The notes beneath the pieces are model-generated. The model worked only from the letters and a program-made list of their open reading frames with translations. It was not told the origin of the DNA and searched no databases. From JAXLQL01 sp046331625 (GTDB taxonomy: Bacteria > Acidobacteriota > Terriglobia > Bryobacterales > Bryobacteraceae): 64,000 nt of DNA. Position 1 is the first letter of the stretch. Every line of letters begins with the position of its first letter. Where the stretch lies: the NCBI GenBank assembly GCA_046331625.1, contig JAXLQL010000007.1, positions 1 to 64,000 of the forward strand. Direction: 5' to 3'. The translations under genes and the position numbers were made by a program. Shown piece by piece: positions 14,117-23,107 of this stretch.

Positions 14117-15323
14117 ACCTCTGCGCCGCACCCGCGCGACCCATAATCGGCCACGCATCCACGATCGCATCACCCTTGGCGATGTAGTAGCGGTCATACA
14201 CGTTGGTCGAGCTATCGAGGTGTGTCGGGTAGATCTCGATCTTGTCCCCGAGCTTCAGATCCCGATCGCCGTCTTTCCACAGCAGCGCACCGTACTCGGC
14301 GCCCTGAAGGTCCACCTTCATGTCGGCTCGGCCCTTCACCGTGTCGGTCACTTTGGCCAATGCCTTGATGCCGTAGTCGGTAGTGGCCAAGCCCGCATGC
14401 TGCCGCACGATCACCGTTGTCAGCACAGTCAGCGATTGCGCGAAGTCGTCATAGATCTCGCCGCCCGCCTTGTTGCCGATCTTGATGTAACCCGTGTCCA
14501 TGAACATGTACGAGCCCGCCTGCAACTCGGTCAGCTTGCCGCCGTCGATGTTGTACGTGCCCGTCGAGCCGCCCGTGCGGATCGGCACATTGATACCGGC
14601 CTTCTTGCACATCTCCGCCGTCTCGAGCATGCCCGCGATGTCTTTCATCGACTTCTCGCGCCGCGTCTCCCAGACTTTGGTATGCGAAGCGCCGCCCGAG
14701 TACGCCATCAGTCCCATGAAGTTCAGGTTTTTGCGCTTGCTCAGGATCTCCTGCACCAACGCCAGCGCCTTCTCGCCAGGCTCGATGCCCGCGCGCTTCA
14801 AGCCCGCGTTGATGTCCACGATCGTATTGACCTTGACCTTCATCGCACCCGCGGCTTGATCGAGCTGCTCGGCCATCCAAGGATGATCCACGATCGTGAT
14901 GAACGTTGGATCGCGCTTGGACAACGCCACCACGCGCGTGGTCTTCTCTTTGCCCGCCGGCTGCCGCGTCAACAGCACGCCTTTGATCCCGGACCCGCTC
15001 ATCAGCTCGGCCTCGGCTTCCGTCGCAACCGTCACGCCGATCGAGCCCAGCGCCACCTGCCGCTTGGCGATGTCCACCGCCTTGTGGATCTTCACGTGGC
15101 CGCGGAAGTTCAGCCCGCTCGCTTTGCACGAGCTCGCCATGTGGTTGAGGTTCTTGTCGAAGAGGTCGAGATCGATGATCATCGACGGCGTGGGCAAGTC
15201 TTCGCGCGTGATGCCGCGCCAGTCCTTCTTGCCGATCCGGCTTTCGATGTTGGCGGATTTGGCGGCGGCCAATGCCGAAGCCGTAGTGAGCGTGTTGATG
15301 AAGAAAGCGCGACGAGTCTTCAT
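14115..15323 (-). CDS. D-threonine aldolase / alanine-racemase-N-fold PLP enzyme, exported
   Basis: From ATG 15323 the protein is 402 residues and begins with a Tat-like leader (MKTRRAFFINTLTTASALAA). The mature part matches the DSD1/D-threonine aldolase family: TPSMIIDLDLFDKNLNHMA, then the PLP-lysine region GHVKIHKAVDIAKRQ, and GGSTGTYNIDGGKLTELQAG with the phosphate-binding segment. The C-terminal half carries the beta domain, including YPTHLDSSTNVYDRYYIAKG with a His typical of the metal site. Members cleave beta-hydroxy D-amino acids or dehydrate D-serine; the substrate here is not determined. An exported member is unusual. It diverges from the Gfo/Idh gene; a CCTGAT-TCT-ATCAGG palindrome lies just upstream. 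Confidence 0.8.
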   Translation of the reverse strand: MKTRRAFFINTLTTASALAAAKSANIESRIGKKDWRGITREDLPTPSMIIDLDLFDKNLNHMASSCKASGLNFRGHVKIHKAVDIAKRQVALGSIGVTVATEAEAELMSGSGIKGVLLTRQPAGKEKTTRVVALSKRDPTFITIVDHPWMAEQLDQAAGAMKVKVNTIVDINAGLKRAGIEPGEKALALVQEILSKRKNLNFMGLMAYSGGASHTKVWETRREKSMKDIAGMLETAEMCKKAGINVPIRTGGSTGTYNIDGGKLTELQAGSYMFMDTGYIKIGNKAGGEIYDDFAQSLTVLTTVIVRQHAGLATTDYGIKALAKVTDTVKGRADMKVDLQGAEYGALLWKDGDRDLKLGDKIEIYPTHLDSSTNVYDRYYIAKGDAIVDAWPIMGRAGAAQR

Positions 15324-15329
15324 GATGTT

Positions 15330-15344
15330 CCTGATTCTATCAGG
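15330..15344 (-). promoter_or_regulatory. Palindrome containing a -10-like box upstream of the PLP enzyme gene
   Basis: CCTGAT-TCT-ATCAGG is a perfect six-base inverted repeat. On the minus strand it contains TAGAAT (15339-15334), 10 nt before the ATG at 15323. The -35 position is poor. A dimeric regulator bound here would cover the start site. Confidence 0.45.
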
Positions 15345-15401
15345 TGCCGCGAAGGCCTGCCCGCCCGGATGCCAGACCACCAAGTGTTAGACTACTCGTC
15401 T

Positions 15402-16412
15402 ATGCGCATCGCCGTGGTGGGCCTCGGATTCATGGGCAGCACCCATCTCTCCGCCCTCAAGCACGTTCCCGCCGCGGAACTGGCGGCCGTGGTCAGTGAT
15501 GACCCGGTCAAACTCTCGGGTGACCTGAGCAAGATCTCGGGCAACCTCGGACGCGAAACCGAAGCGCTCGACTTCTCTCGCGTCAAGAAGTATCGCAAGC
15601 TCGAAGAAGCCCTCGCCGATCCTGACATCGAAGCCGTTGACCTCTGCTTGCCCACCTACCTTCACGAGTCCGCCACCATCGCCGCGCTCGCAGCCGGCAA
15701 GCACGTGCTCGTCGAAAAGCCCATGGCGCTCGATGCCGCCGCCTGCGATCGCATGCTCGCCGCCGCGGCCAAGTCCGGTAGGCTACTCATGTGTGCGCAG
15801 GTACTGCGCTTCTGGTCTGACTATCAGCCGCTCATCGAAGCGCGCCGCACCGGATCGCTCGGCCCCGTGCGCTCGGCCGTGTTCCGCCGCCGTTGCGCGG
15901 CTCCGCAGTGGGGCAAGTGGCTCCAGGATCCGGAGAAGGGCGGCGGTGGCGTCTTCGATCTCCTCATCCATGACGTGGACATGTGCGTCCATCTCTTCGG
16001 AGTTCCCGATGCTGTGTCCGCCACTGGCTACGAGGACCTTGCGCAGGGCATCGATACCATCGCCGCGCAGCTTCACTATAAGGATGCGCCGTCGGTACTC
16101 GTGACCGGCGGTTGGCATCATCCAGCCGCGTATCCTTTCTCGATGGAGTACACGGTGGTGTTCGATGACGGCACGCTCGAGTTCTCCACAGCCGGCCGTC
16201 CCGTGGTCCTCTACTCGGAGGGCGGCGTGGAGAAGGCAGTCGAAAAGCCCGAGAGAGACGGCTTCCAAGCGGAGCTCGAGTACTTCATCGGCTGCGCCGC
16301 TTCGGGCCGCGCGCCTGCGTTGTGTCCGCCGAAAGAGTCGGCTGACGCGGTCAGGATCACGCGCCTCATGGTGGAAGCGCGCAAGCACAACGGAGACAAA
16401 CTTCCATGCTGA
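15402..16412 (+). CDS. Gfo/Idh/MocA family NAD(P)-dependent oxidoreductase
   Basis: The start MRIAVVGLGFMGSTHLSALK at 15402 is the classical Rossmann fold opening (GxGxxG), giving 336 residues. The reading frame stays open for over 1 kb upstream, but that part is antisense to the preceding gene. The family signature CLPTYLHESATIAALAAGKH followed by VLVEKPMALD contains the EKP motif with the active-site Lys. A C-terminal alpha/beta domain supplies GGGGVFDLLIHDVDMCVHLF. These enzymes oxidise or reduce sugars and cyclitols. The gene overlaps the following TIM-barrel isomerase by seven bases, so the pair probably acts in one carbohydrate pathway; the substrate is unknown. A TAGACT hexamer lies 8 nt before the ATG. 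Confidence 0.9.
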   Translation: MRIAVVGLGFMGSTHLSALKHVPAAELAAVVSDDPVKLSGDLSKISGNLGRETEALDFSRVKKYRKLEEALADPDIEAVDLCLPTYLHESATIAALAAGKHVLVEKPMALDAAACDRMLAAAAKSGRLLMCAQVLRFWSDYQPLIEARRTGSLGPVRSAVFRRRCAAPQWGKWLQDPEKGGGGVFDLLIHDVDMCVHLFGVPDAVSATGYEDLAQGIDTIAAQLHYKDAPSVLVTGGWHHPAAYPFSMEYTVVFDDGTLEFSTAGRPVVLYSEGGVEKAVEKPERDGFQAELEYFIGCAASGRAPALCPPKESADAVRITRLMVEARKHNGDKLPC

Positions 16413-17248
16413 ATCTGAATCCCCTCGAAGCCGGCGTCATGTTTTGGGCCGGCCGCGGCCCGCTTGTCACCGTGCGGGAACAGAAGGGCCTCGGCGTTCG
16501 CTGCGGCCAACTCGGAATCCCGGGTAACGTGACGATGGACCTGCAGTCGGCCGCCGCTTGGCGCAGTGCGCTCGAAGCCGAGCAGTTCACGCTCGTCACG
16601 GTCTTCGCCGCATACAACGGCGAAGACTACGCCGACATCCCCACCGTGCAGCGCACCGTCGGTTGGATCCCTGTCGGCACGCGCGCCGAGCGCATCAAGC
16701 GCACCTTCGAGCTCAGTGACTTCGCCAAGACGCTCGGTGTCTCGAGCATCGCACTCCACGTCGGCTTCGTTCCCGAAGACAAGTCTGACCCCGACTACAT
16801 CGGCGTCCGGGAAGCCACGCGCCTCGTCTGCGACTACGCCGCGCGCAACGGACAGACGTTCGCGCTCGAGACCGGCCAAGAGCCCGCGCCCGTGCTGCTC
16901 GAGTTCATCCACGACGTCAATCGCGCGAACCTCAAGATCAACTTCGATCCGGCCAACATGATCCTCTACGGCACGGGTGACCCCATCGAAGCCTTCGGCA
17001 TGCTGGCTCCGCACGTGGTGACCATCCACGCCAAAGACGGCGACTGGCCGCCGCGCAGTGTAGCCGGCGCACTCGGAAACGAGCAGCCGCTCGGCAAGGG
17101 CTCGGTGGGCATGGAGCGCTTCATCGAGAAAGTGCGCAAGTCAGGTTATCAAGGTACACTGAACATCGAGAGAGAAGTACCCGACCACCAACAGCGCCTC
17201 GCCGACGTGCGGATGGCCGTGGGTCTTCTCCGCCGATTGACCGGTTGA
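16406..17248 (+). CDS. Sugar phosphate isomerase/epimerase-like TIM-barrel protein
   Basis: The 280-residue product resembles the xylose-isomerase-like TIM-barrel (AP_endonuc_2) family. Typical blocks are SSIALHVGFVPED, QTFALETGQEPAPVLLEFI, the metal-binding LKINFDPANMILYGTGDP, HVVTIHAKDGDW and the C-terminal GTLNIEREVP. Glu, Asp and His residues on these strands would bind the divalent metal. Such enzymes isomerise keto-sugars or inositol derivatives. It starts within the last codons of the upstream Gfo/Idh gene, and such pairs are common in sugar or cyclitol catabolism. Confidence 0.85.
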   Translation: MLNLNPLEAGVMFWAGRGPLVTVREQKGLGVRCGQLGIPGNVTMDLQSAAAWRSALEAEQFTLVTVFAAYNGEDYADIPTVQRTVGWIPVGTRAERIKRTFELSDFAKTLGVSSIALHVGFVPEDKSDPDYIGVREATRLVCDYAARNGQTFALETGQEPAPVLLEFIHDVNRANLKINFDPANMILYGTGDPIEAFGMLAPHVVTIHAKDGDWPPRSVAGALGNEQPLGKGSVGMERFIEKVRKSGYQGTLNIEREVPDHQQRLADVRMAVGLLRRLTG

Positions 17249-17252
17249 TCCC

Positions 17253-17876
17253 ATGGGACTCGAAGCCCGCTGCAACGTCACCTACAAGTCCGCTGTGTCT
17301 GAAGGGCGACTGCAATTGGAGAGCGATGCACTGCGGTTTCGAGGCGGAGTGCGGCTCGACATCCCCACTGCCGCGATCAAGAAGGCCGAAGCCAAGGGCA
17401 CCGATCTCGTAGTCACCTGGCAGGACGAGCGCGCGGTGTTCTCGCTAGGCCCTGCGGCGGCCAAGTGGGCCGACAAGATCACTAACCCACCCTCGCGGCT
17501 CGACAAGCTCGGCATCAAGGCCGGAACTCGGCTCTGTCTCGCCGGCAAGTTTCCAGAAGACTTCGTCACCGAGGCCGGCAAGCGAACCGAGGACGTCTCT
17601 ATCGGCAAGCCGAAGAGCGACTCCGCCGCGATCCTGCTGCTGGCCGAGTCCGCCGCGCAACTCGACAAGATTGCCAAACTCCGCGGCTCGCTGGCTCCAG
17701 ACGGCGCGCTCTGGATCGTCTATCCCAAAGGCCAACCCGATATCACGCAAAGCATGGTGTTCGATGCGGCTCACGCGGCCAATCTCGTCGACGTGAAGGT
17801 AGCCAGCTTCTCGATCACGCATACGGCACTCAAGTTCGTCATTCCTGTCCAGGAGCGAGCGTCCAAAGCCAAGTAA
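17253..17876 (+). CDS. Hypothetical protein with DUF3052-like C-terminal half
   Basis: This 207-residue cytoplasmic protein starts five bases after the preceding stop. The N-terminal half (about 1-80) is a small beta-rich region. The C-terminal half (about 85-200) resembles DUF3052: KLGIKAGTRLCLAGKFPEDF, then a weakly conserved stretch, GALWIVYPKGQPDITQSMV and the final NLVDVKVASFSITHTALKFV. DUF3052 has no known biochemical function. It may share the transcript of the sugar genes, but a role there is not indicated. Confidence 0.6.
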   Translation: MGLEARCNVTYKSAVSEGRLQLESDALRFRGGVRLDIPTAAIKKAEAKGTDLVVTWQDERAVFSLGPAAAKWADKITNPPSRLDKLGIKAGTRLCLAGKFPEDFVTEAGKRTEDVSIGKPKSDSAAILLLAESAAQLDKIAKLRGSLAPDGALWIVYPKGQPDITQSMVFDAAHAANLVDVKVASFSITHTALKFVIPVQERASKAK

Positions 17877-17925
17877 GAGGCGCGGCAACGCATTCGCAGC
17901 CTCCATTCCACTCGTGAGGAGTCTC

Positions 17926-19968
17926 ATGAAACCACTGATTGCTCTGCTTTCTCTCGGCGTCTTCAGCGCCAGCGCTCAAGTCGTGGAGACGCGCGTGTTC
18001 CGCGCTCTGATGTCGCCGGCCAACGAGGTCCCGGAAGTCACCGGACTCACGGCATCTGGCGTGGCCACGCTCAGCGTGCACGTGATGAAGACCACTTCGG
18101 GCCAGATCCTCTCGGGCTCGGTCGATTTCGTGGTGGACCACAACTTCGCCAAGCCCGCCACCATCACGGGCCTCCACATTCACTCGGGCCAGCCTGGCCT
18201 CGCGGGTCCGGTCACGGTCGATACCGGCATCTCGTCCACGTCTTCCGTCGAAGCCAATGGACCGGCGACGATCGAGCGGCAAGTGCAAGTGCTCGCCACC
18301 AATCGGCTGGCCCTCGATACGCTCACGGCGATGTTCTCCGATCCAAGCGGCCACTATGTCAACCTCCACACGATGGACAATCCCGGCGGCGCGATCCGCG
18401 GACAACTCATGAAGGCCGAGACCGTGGTGGTGATGGGCATGATGTCGCCGGCGAATGAAGTGCCAGCGATCAACATCGATGCCAGCGCCACCGGCGCGGT
18501 GTGGGCCACTGTGACGCGCGATGCCTCGGGCGCGATCAACTCGGGTCAGGTTACGTTCGATGTCGCCTACGCGTTCCCGGGCAAGGTCACCTTCACGGGA
18601 CTGCACGTCCACACTGGTGCGGCTGGAGTGAACGGCCCCGTGACCTTGAACTCGAGCCTCACGCGCGCGGACTCGGCCGACAATGGCCGCGGCACGCTCC
18701 ACTTCCGCAACGAGATCGACGTGCGCAATGCCGCGAGCCTCGATGCACTGCAGGGGTTGTTCTCGCATCCACGCGACTACTACATCAACCTCCACACCGT
18801 GGACAATCCAGGAGGCGTTGTCCGCGCGCAGGTCCGTGCCACCGACGCTTCCACGTTCACCGTGCGCCCCTCGCCGAACAACGAAGTGCCATCGGTCACC
18901 GGGCTCGATGCATCGGCCATCGCCGACGTGCGCTTGCACACGCTACGCGGAGAAGACGGCGCTGTGCGCGCGGGCTTGGTGGTGTTCGATGCCGACTATC
19001 GCTTCCCCGGAGACGTGGAGTTCACGGGGATGCACGTGCACGATGGCCCGGCCACGGACAACGGACCGGTGCGGCTGGACAGCGGACTCTCGAGCGCCAG
19101 GAGCGTGAAGTCGGCAACCGGCTTCGGCAACATCTGGCTCGCCTCGATCGTCTCCACGCCCGAAGGACTGGCGACGATGAACTCCGTGCTCTCGTCTCCC
19201 GAGTTGCACTACTTCAACATTCACACCACGGCGAATCCGGGTGGCGCGTTACGCACGCAGATGGGAACCGCGCGCACCGCGAGCCCGGTGGTGAACGCCG
19301 TGATCAGCGCGGCGGGCGATGCGAGCCTGAAGGTGGCGGCTCCGGGCGAGTTGATCTCGGTGTACGGCACTGGCTTCGCGCGCATGCAAGCGGACCTCTC
19401 GGGTTGGCTCGGAGCGCGCCTGCCAACGGCGCTCAACGGCGTCTCGGTCACGATCGCTGGCCGTGCGGCGCCACTTCTGTTCGTGGGCACGGATCAGATC
19501 AACGCGCAGGTTCCGTTCGAAACGGGCGCGGGTGAGCAGCAGGTGATCGTGCGGCAGGGCTCGGCTTCGAGCGTGGCGGTCTCGCTGCAGGTGAGCGCGA
19601 GCGCACCGGCGTTGTTCATGGTGGGCAACGTGGGTGCGGTGGTGAAGCTGGATGGATCGCTGGTGACCGCGACCAATCAGGCCTCGGTTGGAGACGTGCT
19701 GATCGCGTTCGGCACGGGCTTCGGGCAAACCAATCCTCCACTCGAGACCGGACTGCTCGCATCCACGACGACGATCAGCAACTTCGGACCCGTGGTGGTG
19801 ACGCTCAGCGGCAACCCGTCCGAGGTGTTGGGCGCTGCCGCGACGCCGGGATTCGTGGGGCTTTATCAGATCGCGTTCCGTGTGCCCGCGGGTGCGAACG
19901 GTAACGCGGCGATGATCGTGCGCATGGGGAACCAACAGTCGAACACGGTGAGCGTGCTGGTGAAGTAG
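17926..19968 (+). CDS. Secreted protein with three CHRD domains and a Bryobacterales C-terminal domain
   Basis: ATG 17926 has a GAGGAG ribosome binding site about 5 nt upstream; a GTG at 17914 overlaps that site and is less likely. A signal peptide ends at ASAQ (about residue 18). Three CHRD domains follow in tandem, each starting with a MSPANEVP-type motif (third: PSPNNEVPSV), with an ITGLHIHSG or FTGMHVHDG strand and a closing NLHTxDNPGGxxRxQ. Residues from about 455 on form the lineage-specific C-terminal domain (ELISVYGTGF, INAQVPFETGAGEQQVIV, DVLIAFGTGFGQTNPP). CHRD domains occur in chordin and in bacterial surface proteins, with no established bacterial role. The following gene starts three bases after the stop. 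Confidence 0.85.
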   Translation: MKPLIALLSLGVFSASAQVVETRVFRALMSPANEVPEVTGLTASGVATLSVHVMKTTSGQILSGSVDFVVDHNFAKPATITGLHIHSGQPGLAGPVTVDTGISSTSSVEANGPATIERQVQVLATNRLALDTLTAMFSDPSGHYVNLHTMDNPGGAIRGQLMKAETVVVMGMMSPANEVPAINIDASATGAVWATVTRDASGAINSGQVTFDVAYAFPGKVTFTGLHVHTGAAGVNGPVTLNSSLTRADSADNGRGTLHFRNEIDVRNAASLDALQGLFSHPRDYYINLHTVDNPGGVVRAQVRATDASTFTVRPSPNNEVPSVTGLDASAIADVRLHTLRGEDGAVRAGLVVFDADYRFPGDVEFTGMHVHDGPATDNGPVRLDSGLSSARSVKSATGFGNIWLASIVSTPEGLATMNSVLSSPELHYFNIHTTANPGGALRTQMGTARTASPVVNAVISAAGDASLKVAAPGELISVYGTGFARMQADLSGWLGARLPTALNGVSVTIAGRAAPLLFVGTDQINAQVPFETGAGEQQVIVRQGSASSVAVSLQVSASAPALFMVGNVGAVVKLDGSLVTATNQASVGDVLIAFGTGFGQTNPPLETGLLASTTTISNFGPVVVTLSGNPSEVLGAAATPGFVGLYQIAFRVPAGANGNAAMIVRMGNQQSNTVSVLVK

Positions 19969-19971
19969 GGC

Positions 19972-20934
19972 GTGCGTTACTCCGCCAGGCAGGCCGATGA
20001 ACTGAAGTGGGTCAACGTCGTCCTGTTCCTGGCGGCCGTGTACAACGTGGTGTGGGGCGCGATCGCAGCGGCGATGCCGGCGGAGATGCTGGCTCGCGTG
20101 GGCTTGGTGAATTCGGGTCCCGTAGAGTTGTGGCAGTGCATCGGGATGTTCGTCGCGCTCTACGGGGTCGGCTACTGGTTCGCCTCGACGGATCCGGCCC
20201 GATACTGGCCGTTCATCCTGATTGGGCTGATCGGCAAGGTGCTGGGACCGATTGGAGCGTTGATCGCGATCGCTTCCGGACGACTGCCGCGAGCGTTCCT
20301 TTGGGTGAACCTGACGAACGACTTCGTGTGGTGGATCCCATTCGGGTGGTCTCTTTGGGTGATCCGGCAATGGAGCCTCCGCTCGGGCACTGATACGGTC
20401 CCTCTGTATCGCCGAGTCATCGGTGCGGACTTCAATGGACTGACGCCGCGCATTCGGAGCTTTCACGACTCGAAGCAGCCGGTGGAGGTTCGTGGAGTCT
20501 TCCGCGTGACGCGGGGCAAGAGCGTCATCGGGAACTGGTTGACGGACCTCTCGCGATTCCCTCGTTCTCATGAGGCTCTGCCGGTATCGCTCAGGGTGGA
20601 GCCGGTTGGGAGCGGCGAGAGATGGCTCCGGCGATTCGGCGAAACTGTGGTCGAGTCGTGGCAGTTCGAGGCGCACGGATTCCTCGTGGAGCGGTTCGGA
20701 CCGTTGGTGCTCTATCTGCAAGCGAGGGTTGTGGACGGAGCGCTCGAAGTCACGGACCTGCGCTCCACATTCATTGGCGTGCCGCTGCCGCCGTTTCTAT
20801 CGCCAAGAGTGGCTGCTCGTGGGATCGATGGAGCCACTGGAATCGAGGTGGAGATCCGGATCTGGTGCGCGCCTCTCGGGTTGCTGGTGGAGTACTCGGG
20901 CACCGCCGCCTTCGCTATCCTGGACCTGCCATGA
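19972..20934 (+). CDS. Membrane protein with C-terminal DUF4166 domain
   Basis: From a GTG start the product is 320 residues. The N-terminal 130 residues form about four transmembrane helices (VNVVLFLAAVYNVVWGAIAA, CIGMFVALYGVGYWFA, FILIGLIGKVLGPIGALIAI, FVWWIPFGWSLWVI). The rest matches DUF4166: LYRRVIGADFNGLTPRIRSF H, WLRRFGETVVESWQF, ERFGPLVLYLQARV, GVPLPPFLSPRV and a GLLVEYSG end. DUF4166 is uncharacterised. The fusion to a membrane domain, and the ATGA coupling with the downstream BNR_4 gene, suggest an envelope setting. Confidence 0.7.
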   Translation: MRYSARQADELKWVNVVLFLAAVYNVVWGAIAAAMPAEMLARVGLVNSGPVELWQCIGMFVALYGVGYWFASTDPARYWPFILIGLIGKVLGPIGALIAIASGRLPRAFLWVNLTNDFVWWIPFGWSLWVIRQWSLRSGTDTVPLYRRVIGADFNGLTPRIRSFHDSKQPVEVRGVFRVTRGKSVIGNWLTDLSRFPRSHEALPVSLRVEPVGSGERWLRRFGETVVESWQFEAHGFLVERFGPLVLYLQARVVDGALEVTDLRSTFIGVPLPPFLSPRVAARGIDGATGIEVEIRIWCAPLGLLVEYSGTAAFAILDLP

Positions 20935-22250
20935 TCGCTCTCCTGGCGTTGCTGCTCGCTCGCGAGCCGGTGGTGTTGAATGACGACGGCGGCTGGTGCT
21001 GGTTCGAAGACGAGCGCGCGCTCGTGGCCGATGGCCGGCTGATCGTTGGCACCATAGCCGGCGGTATCCATGATCCGCGTCGCAAAGGTGACGTGGATGT
21101 CACCTCATATGACCTCGGGTCGGGTCGAATCGAGCGTGTGACCTTGCATCACAGCGGAGACGCGCGCGATCAGAAGCGCTGGTTCGATGACCACAACTCG
21201 CCAGCGTTGCTCCGCCGCCGCGATGGCCGGCTGCTCGCGATGTACAGTCTTCACGGCCCGGAGGCGAAGATCTACTACCGGGTTTCGGAGAAGCCGGGCG
21301 ATGCGACGGCGTGGAGTCCGGAACGCGTGTTCGTGCCCAGCGCGAGTTCGCGGGTCACTTACTCGAACCTCCACTACCTCAGCGCCGAGGGCCGCATCTA
21401 CGACTTCTTCCGCGGCCTCAATGACAGCTTCAAGCCCTCGTATGCATACTCCGAAGACGACGGCGAGACGTGGCGCGCGGGCAACGTGTTCATCGATGTC
21501 CCGCTCCAGTTTCGCCACCGTCCGTACGTCAAGTACGCATCGAATGGCCGCGATACGGTTCACATTGCATACACGGAAGGCCATCCGCGCGACTTCGATA
21601 ACAGCGTCTACCACGTCTTCTATCGCGCAGGCGAACTCCACCGTTCCGACGGCTCGGTCATCCGTGGCTTGCGCGAAGGCTTGCGGCGGCCTGAAGAAGG
21701 CACCCGCGTCTTCGACGGTGGACCGGACAACGTTGCCTGGGTGAGCGACCTTCACCTCGATCGCAAAGGCCGGCCGTATCTCGCGTACTCCGTGCAGAAG
21801 AACGATGGCGGCAAGCCTCTTCGCGAGCACGGTAGTGACCATCGCTATCGCTACGCCCGTTGGGATGGCCGCCGCTGGCTCGATCATGAGATCGCCTACG
21901 CGGGCTCACGCCTCTATGCCGGCGAAGACGACTACACGGGCAACATCGCGCTCGACCCTGGCGATCCGGATACGGTCTTCCTTTCGACCAATGCGGATCC
22001 GGCCACGGGTGCTCCGCTCCGTAGCGGCGCAGATGGGCAGCGGCACTGGGAGCTCTATCGCGGCAACACTCGCGACGGTGGGAGCACGTGGCGCTGGACG
22101 GCTCTCACGCGCGACTCGCGGCAAGACAACATCCGGCCCATCGTTCCGATCTGGCAGAGCCGTCAACGTGCCCTGCTTTGGCTGCGCGGCAAGATGCGGG
22201 CTTACACGGATTACAGCTTCGAAGTAGTCGCGACCGTCGAGGCTCGATAG
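20931..22250 (+). CDS. BNR_4 repeat-containing protein
   Basis: The ATG at 20931 overlaps the preceding stop by four bases and gives 439 residues with a short hydrophobic leader (MIALLALLLA). The BNR_4 signature is clear: GGWCWFEDERALVADGRLIV, KRWFDDHNSPALLRRRDGRL LAMYSLHG, and later SYAYSEDDGETWR. Asp-box-like SxDxGxTW elements mark a beta-propeller of the sialidase type. BNR_4 proteins are usually encoded with polysaccharide-degradation genes and some relatives are lyases; activity here is undetermined. The gene is convergent with the trmB-like gene, with nine bases between the stops. Confidence 0.8.
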   Translation: MIALLALLLAREPVVLNDDGGWCWFEDERALVADGRLIVGTIAGGIHDPRRKGDVDVTSYDLGSGRIERVTLHHSGDARDQKRWFDDHNSPALLRRRDGRLLAMYSLHGPEAKIYYRVSEKPGDATAWSPERVFVPSASSRVTYSNLHYLSAEGRIYDFFRGLNDSFKPSYAYSEDDGETWRAGNVFIDVPLQFRHRPYVKYASNGRDTVHIAYTEGHPRDFDNSVYHVFYRAGELHRSDGSVIRGLREGLRRPEEGTRVFDGGPDNVAWVSDLHLDRKGRPYLAYSVQKNDGGKPLREHGSDHRYRYARWDGRRWLDHEIAYAGSRLYAGEDDYTGNIALDPGDPDTVFLSTNADPATGAPLRSGADGQRHWELYRGNTRDGGSTWRWTALTRDSRQDNIRPIVPIWQSRQRALLWLRGKMRAYTDYSFEVVATVEAR

Positions 22251-22259
22251 CGCAGCCGG

Positions 22260-23075
22260 TCACAGCCCGCGTGAGCGGACCCAATATTGCTCGAACAGTC
22301 CCATCATCGCTTCCGCCATGCCTGGATGCTCGAACATCACCGAAGTCCATGCGGGCTTGGTCACCAGCGGATCGAGCAGAGCGATCATGCCGCGCTTGCC
22401 GTCGAAAAGCGCAAGCTTCATCGGCAGTGACTCGAGCTGCCGCACCTCCACACCAGCCGTCTGATACTCGGCGAGCTTGCGAAGGTGGTCGTCTTCCATG
22501 CGGCTCGACTCGAGCAGCAAGCGGCAGCGCACGCCGCGGACGCGCGCGTCTTTCACGAGACGGTCTTCGAGGGGATCGACTGCGTACGGCGGGCGTGAGA
22601 ACTCCATGTACTGGTTTGCCGTGGCCGTGATCATGCGGCGATACTGGGCGGCGGCTTGGCCAGGCTCGGCGATGATGCGTAGGTAGTCGAGCGTGCCTTT
22701 GCCCTCCTGGCCTTGCGAGTAGGCGCGGCTGAGGTCTTCGACGAGCAGTCCCGCGGCTTGGCTCTGTTCGGCAAGTTCAATGCGAAGCTGATCGTTGCGG
22801 CGCGAGATGTAGTGGGGAATCGCCAAGCCCGGCTCGATGGCGGAAAACAATTTCGTGCGATCTTGTATTACCTGCGCGAAGCCCTTCTCGCAGAGGCTGT
22901 CGAGCACTTCGTAGATTTTCTGGCGCGGAACGCCTGCCCGCGCGGCCAGTTCGAGGGCCTTGAATCGGGGATGGCCGACCAGCACCAGATAGGTACGCGC
23001 TTCGTATGCGTTGAGTCCCACCTGCTGCAGGCGCCGCCAGAAACGGTCGAAGTCCAGGTCTCCGAGTTTGGCCAT
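22260..23075 (-). CDS. TrmB-family transcriptional regulator
   Basis: From ATG 23075 the protein is 271 residues. The N-terminal winged helix is TrmB-like: LQQVGLNAYEARTYLVLVGH, then ALELAARAGVPRQKIYEVLD SLCEKGFAQV. The C-terminal part (about 115-270), with LRIIAEPGQAAAQYRRMITA and VRGVRCRLLLESS, resembles the phospholipase-D-like effector region of TrmB regulators. TrmB proteins mostly occur in archaea, where they sense sugars; bacterial members are less common. A CACCAC-AAAA-GTGGTG palindrome lies 14 nt upstream of the start, so it probably controls itself and perhaps the divergent FAD oxidoreductase gene. Confidence 0.8.
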   Translation of the reverse strand: MAKLGDLDFDRFWRRLQQVGLNAYEARTYLVLVGHPRFKALELAARAGVPRQKIYEVLDSLCEKGFAQVIQDRTKLFSAIEPGLAIPHYISRRNDQLRIELAEQSQAAGLLVEDLSRAYSQGQEGKGTLDYLRIIAEPGQAAAQYRRMITATANQYMEFSRPPYAVDPLEDRLVKDARVRGVRCRLLLESSRMEDDHLRKLAEYQTAGVEVRQLESLPMKLALFDGKRGMIALLDPLVTKPAWTSVMFEHPGMAEAMMGLFEQYWVRSRGL

Positions 23076-23083
23076 GTTCCAAT

Positions 23084-23107
23084 GAGCACACCACAAAAGT
23101 GGTGCTC
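23084..23107 (-). promoter_or_regulatory. Palindromic operator upstream of the TrmB-family gene
   Basis: GAGCA-CA-CCAC-AAAA-GTGG-TGCTC forms a nine-base inverted repeat with a two-base insertion in one arm; its core CACCAC-AAAA-GTGGTG (23089-23104) is perfect. It lies between trmB and the divergent gene at 23222. Position and symmetry suit a dimeric repressor. Confidence 0.5.

Noticed and set aside
14034..15401. N-terminal extension of the Gfo/Idh oxidoreductase
   Set aside because: The frame is open but antisense to the PLP enzyme. The Rossmann motif begins exactly at ATG 15402.
19249..20721. Minus-strand frame of 490 codons
   Set aside because: Arg/His-rich shadow of the CHRD and DUF4166 genes, without start signals or domain.
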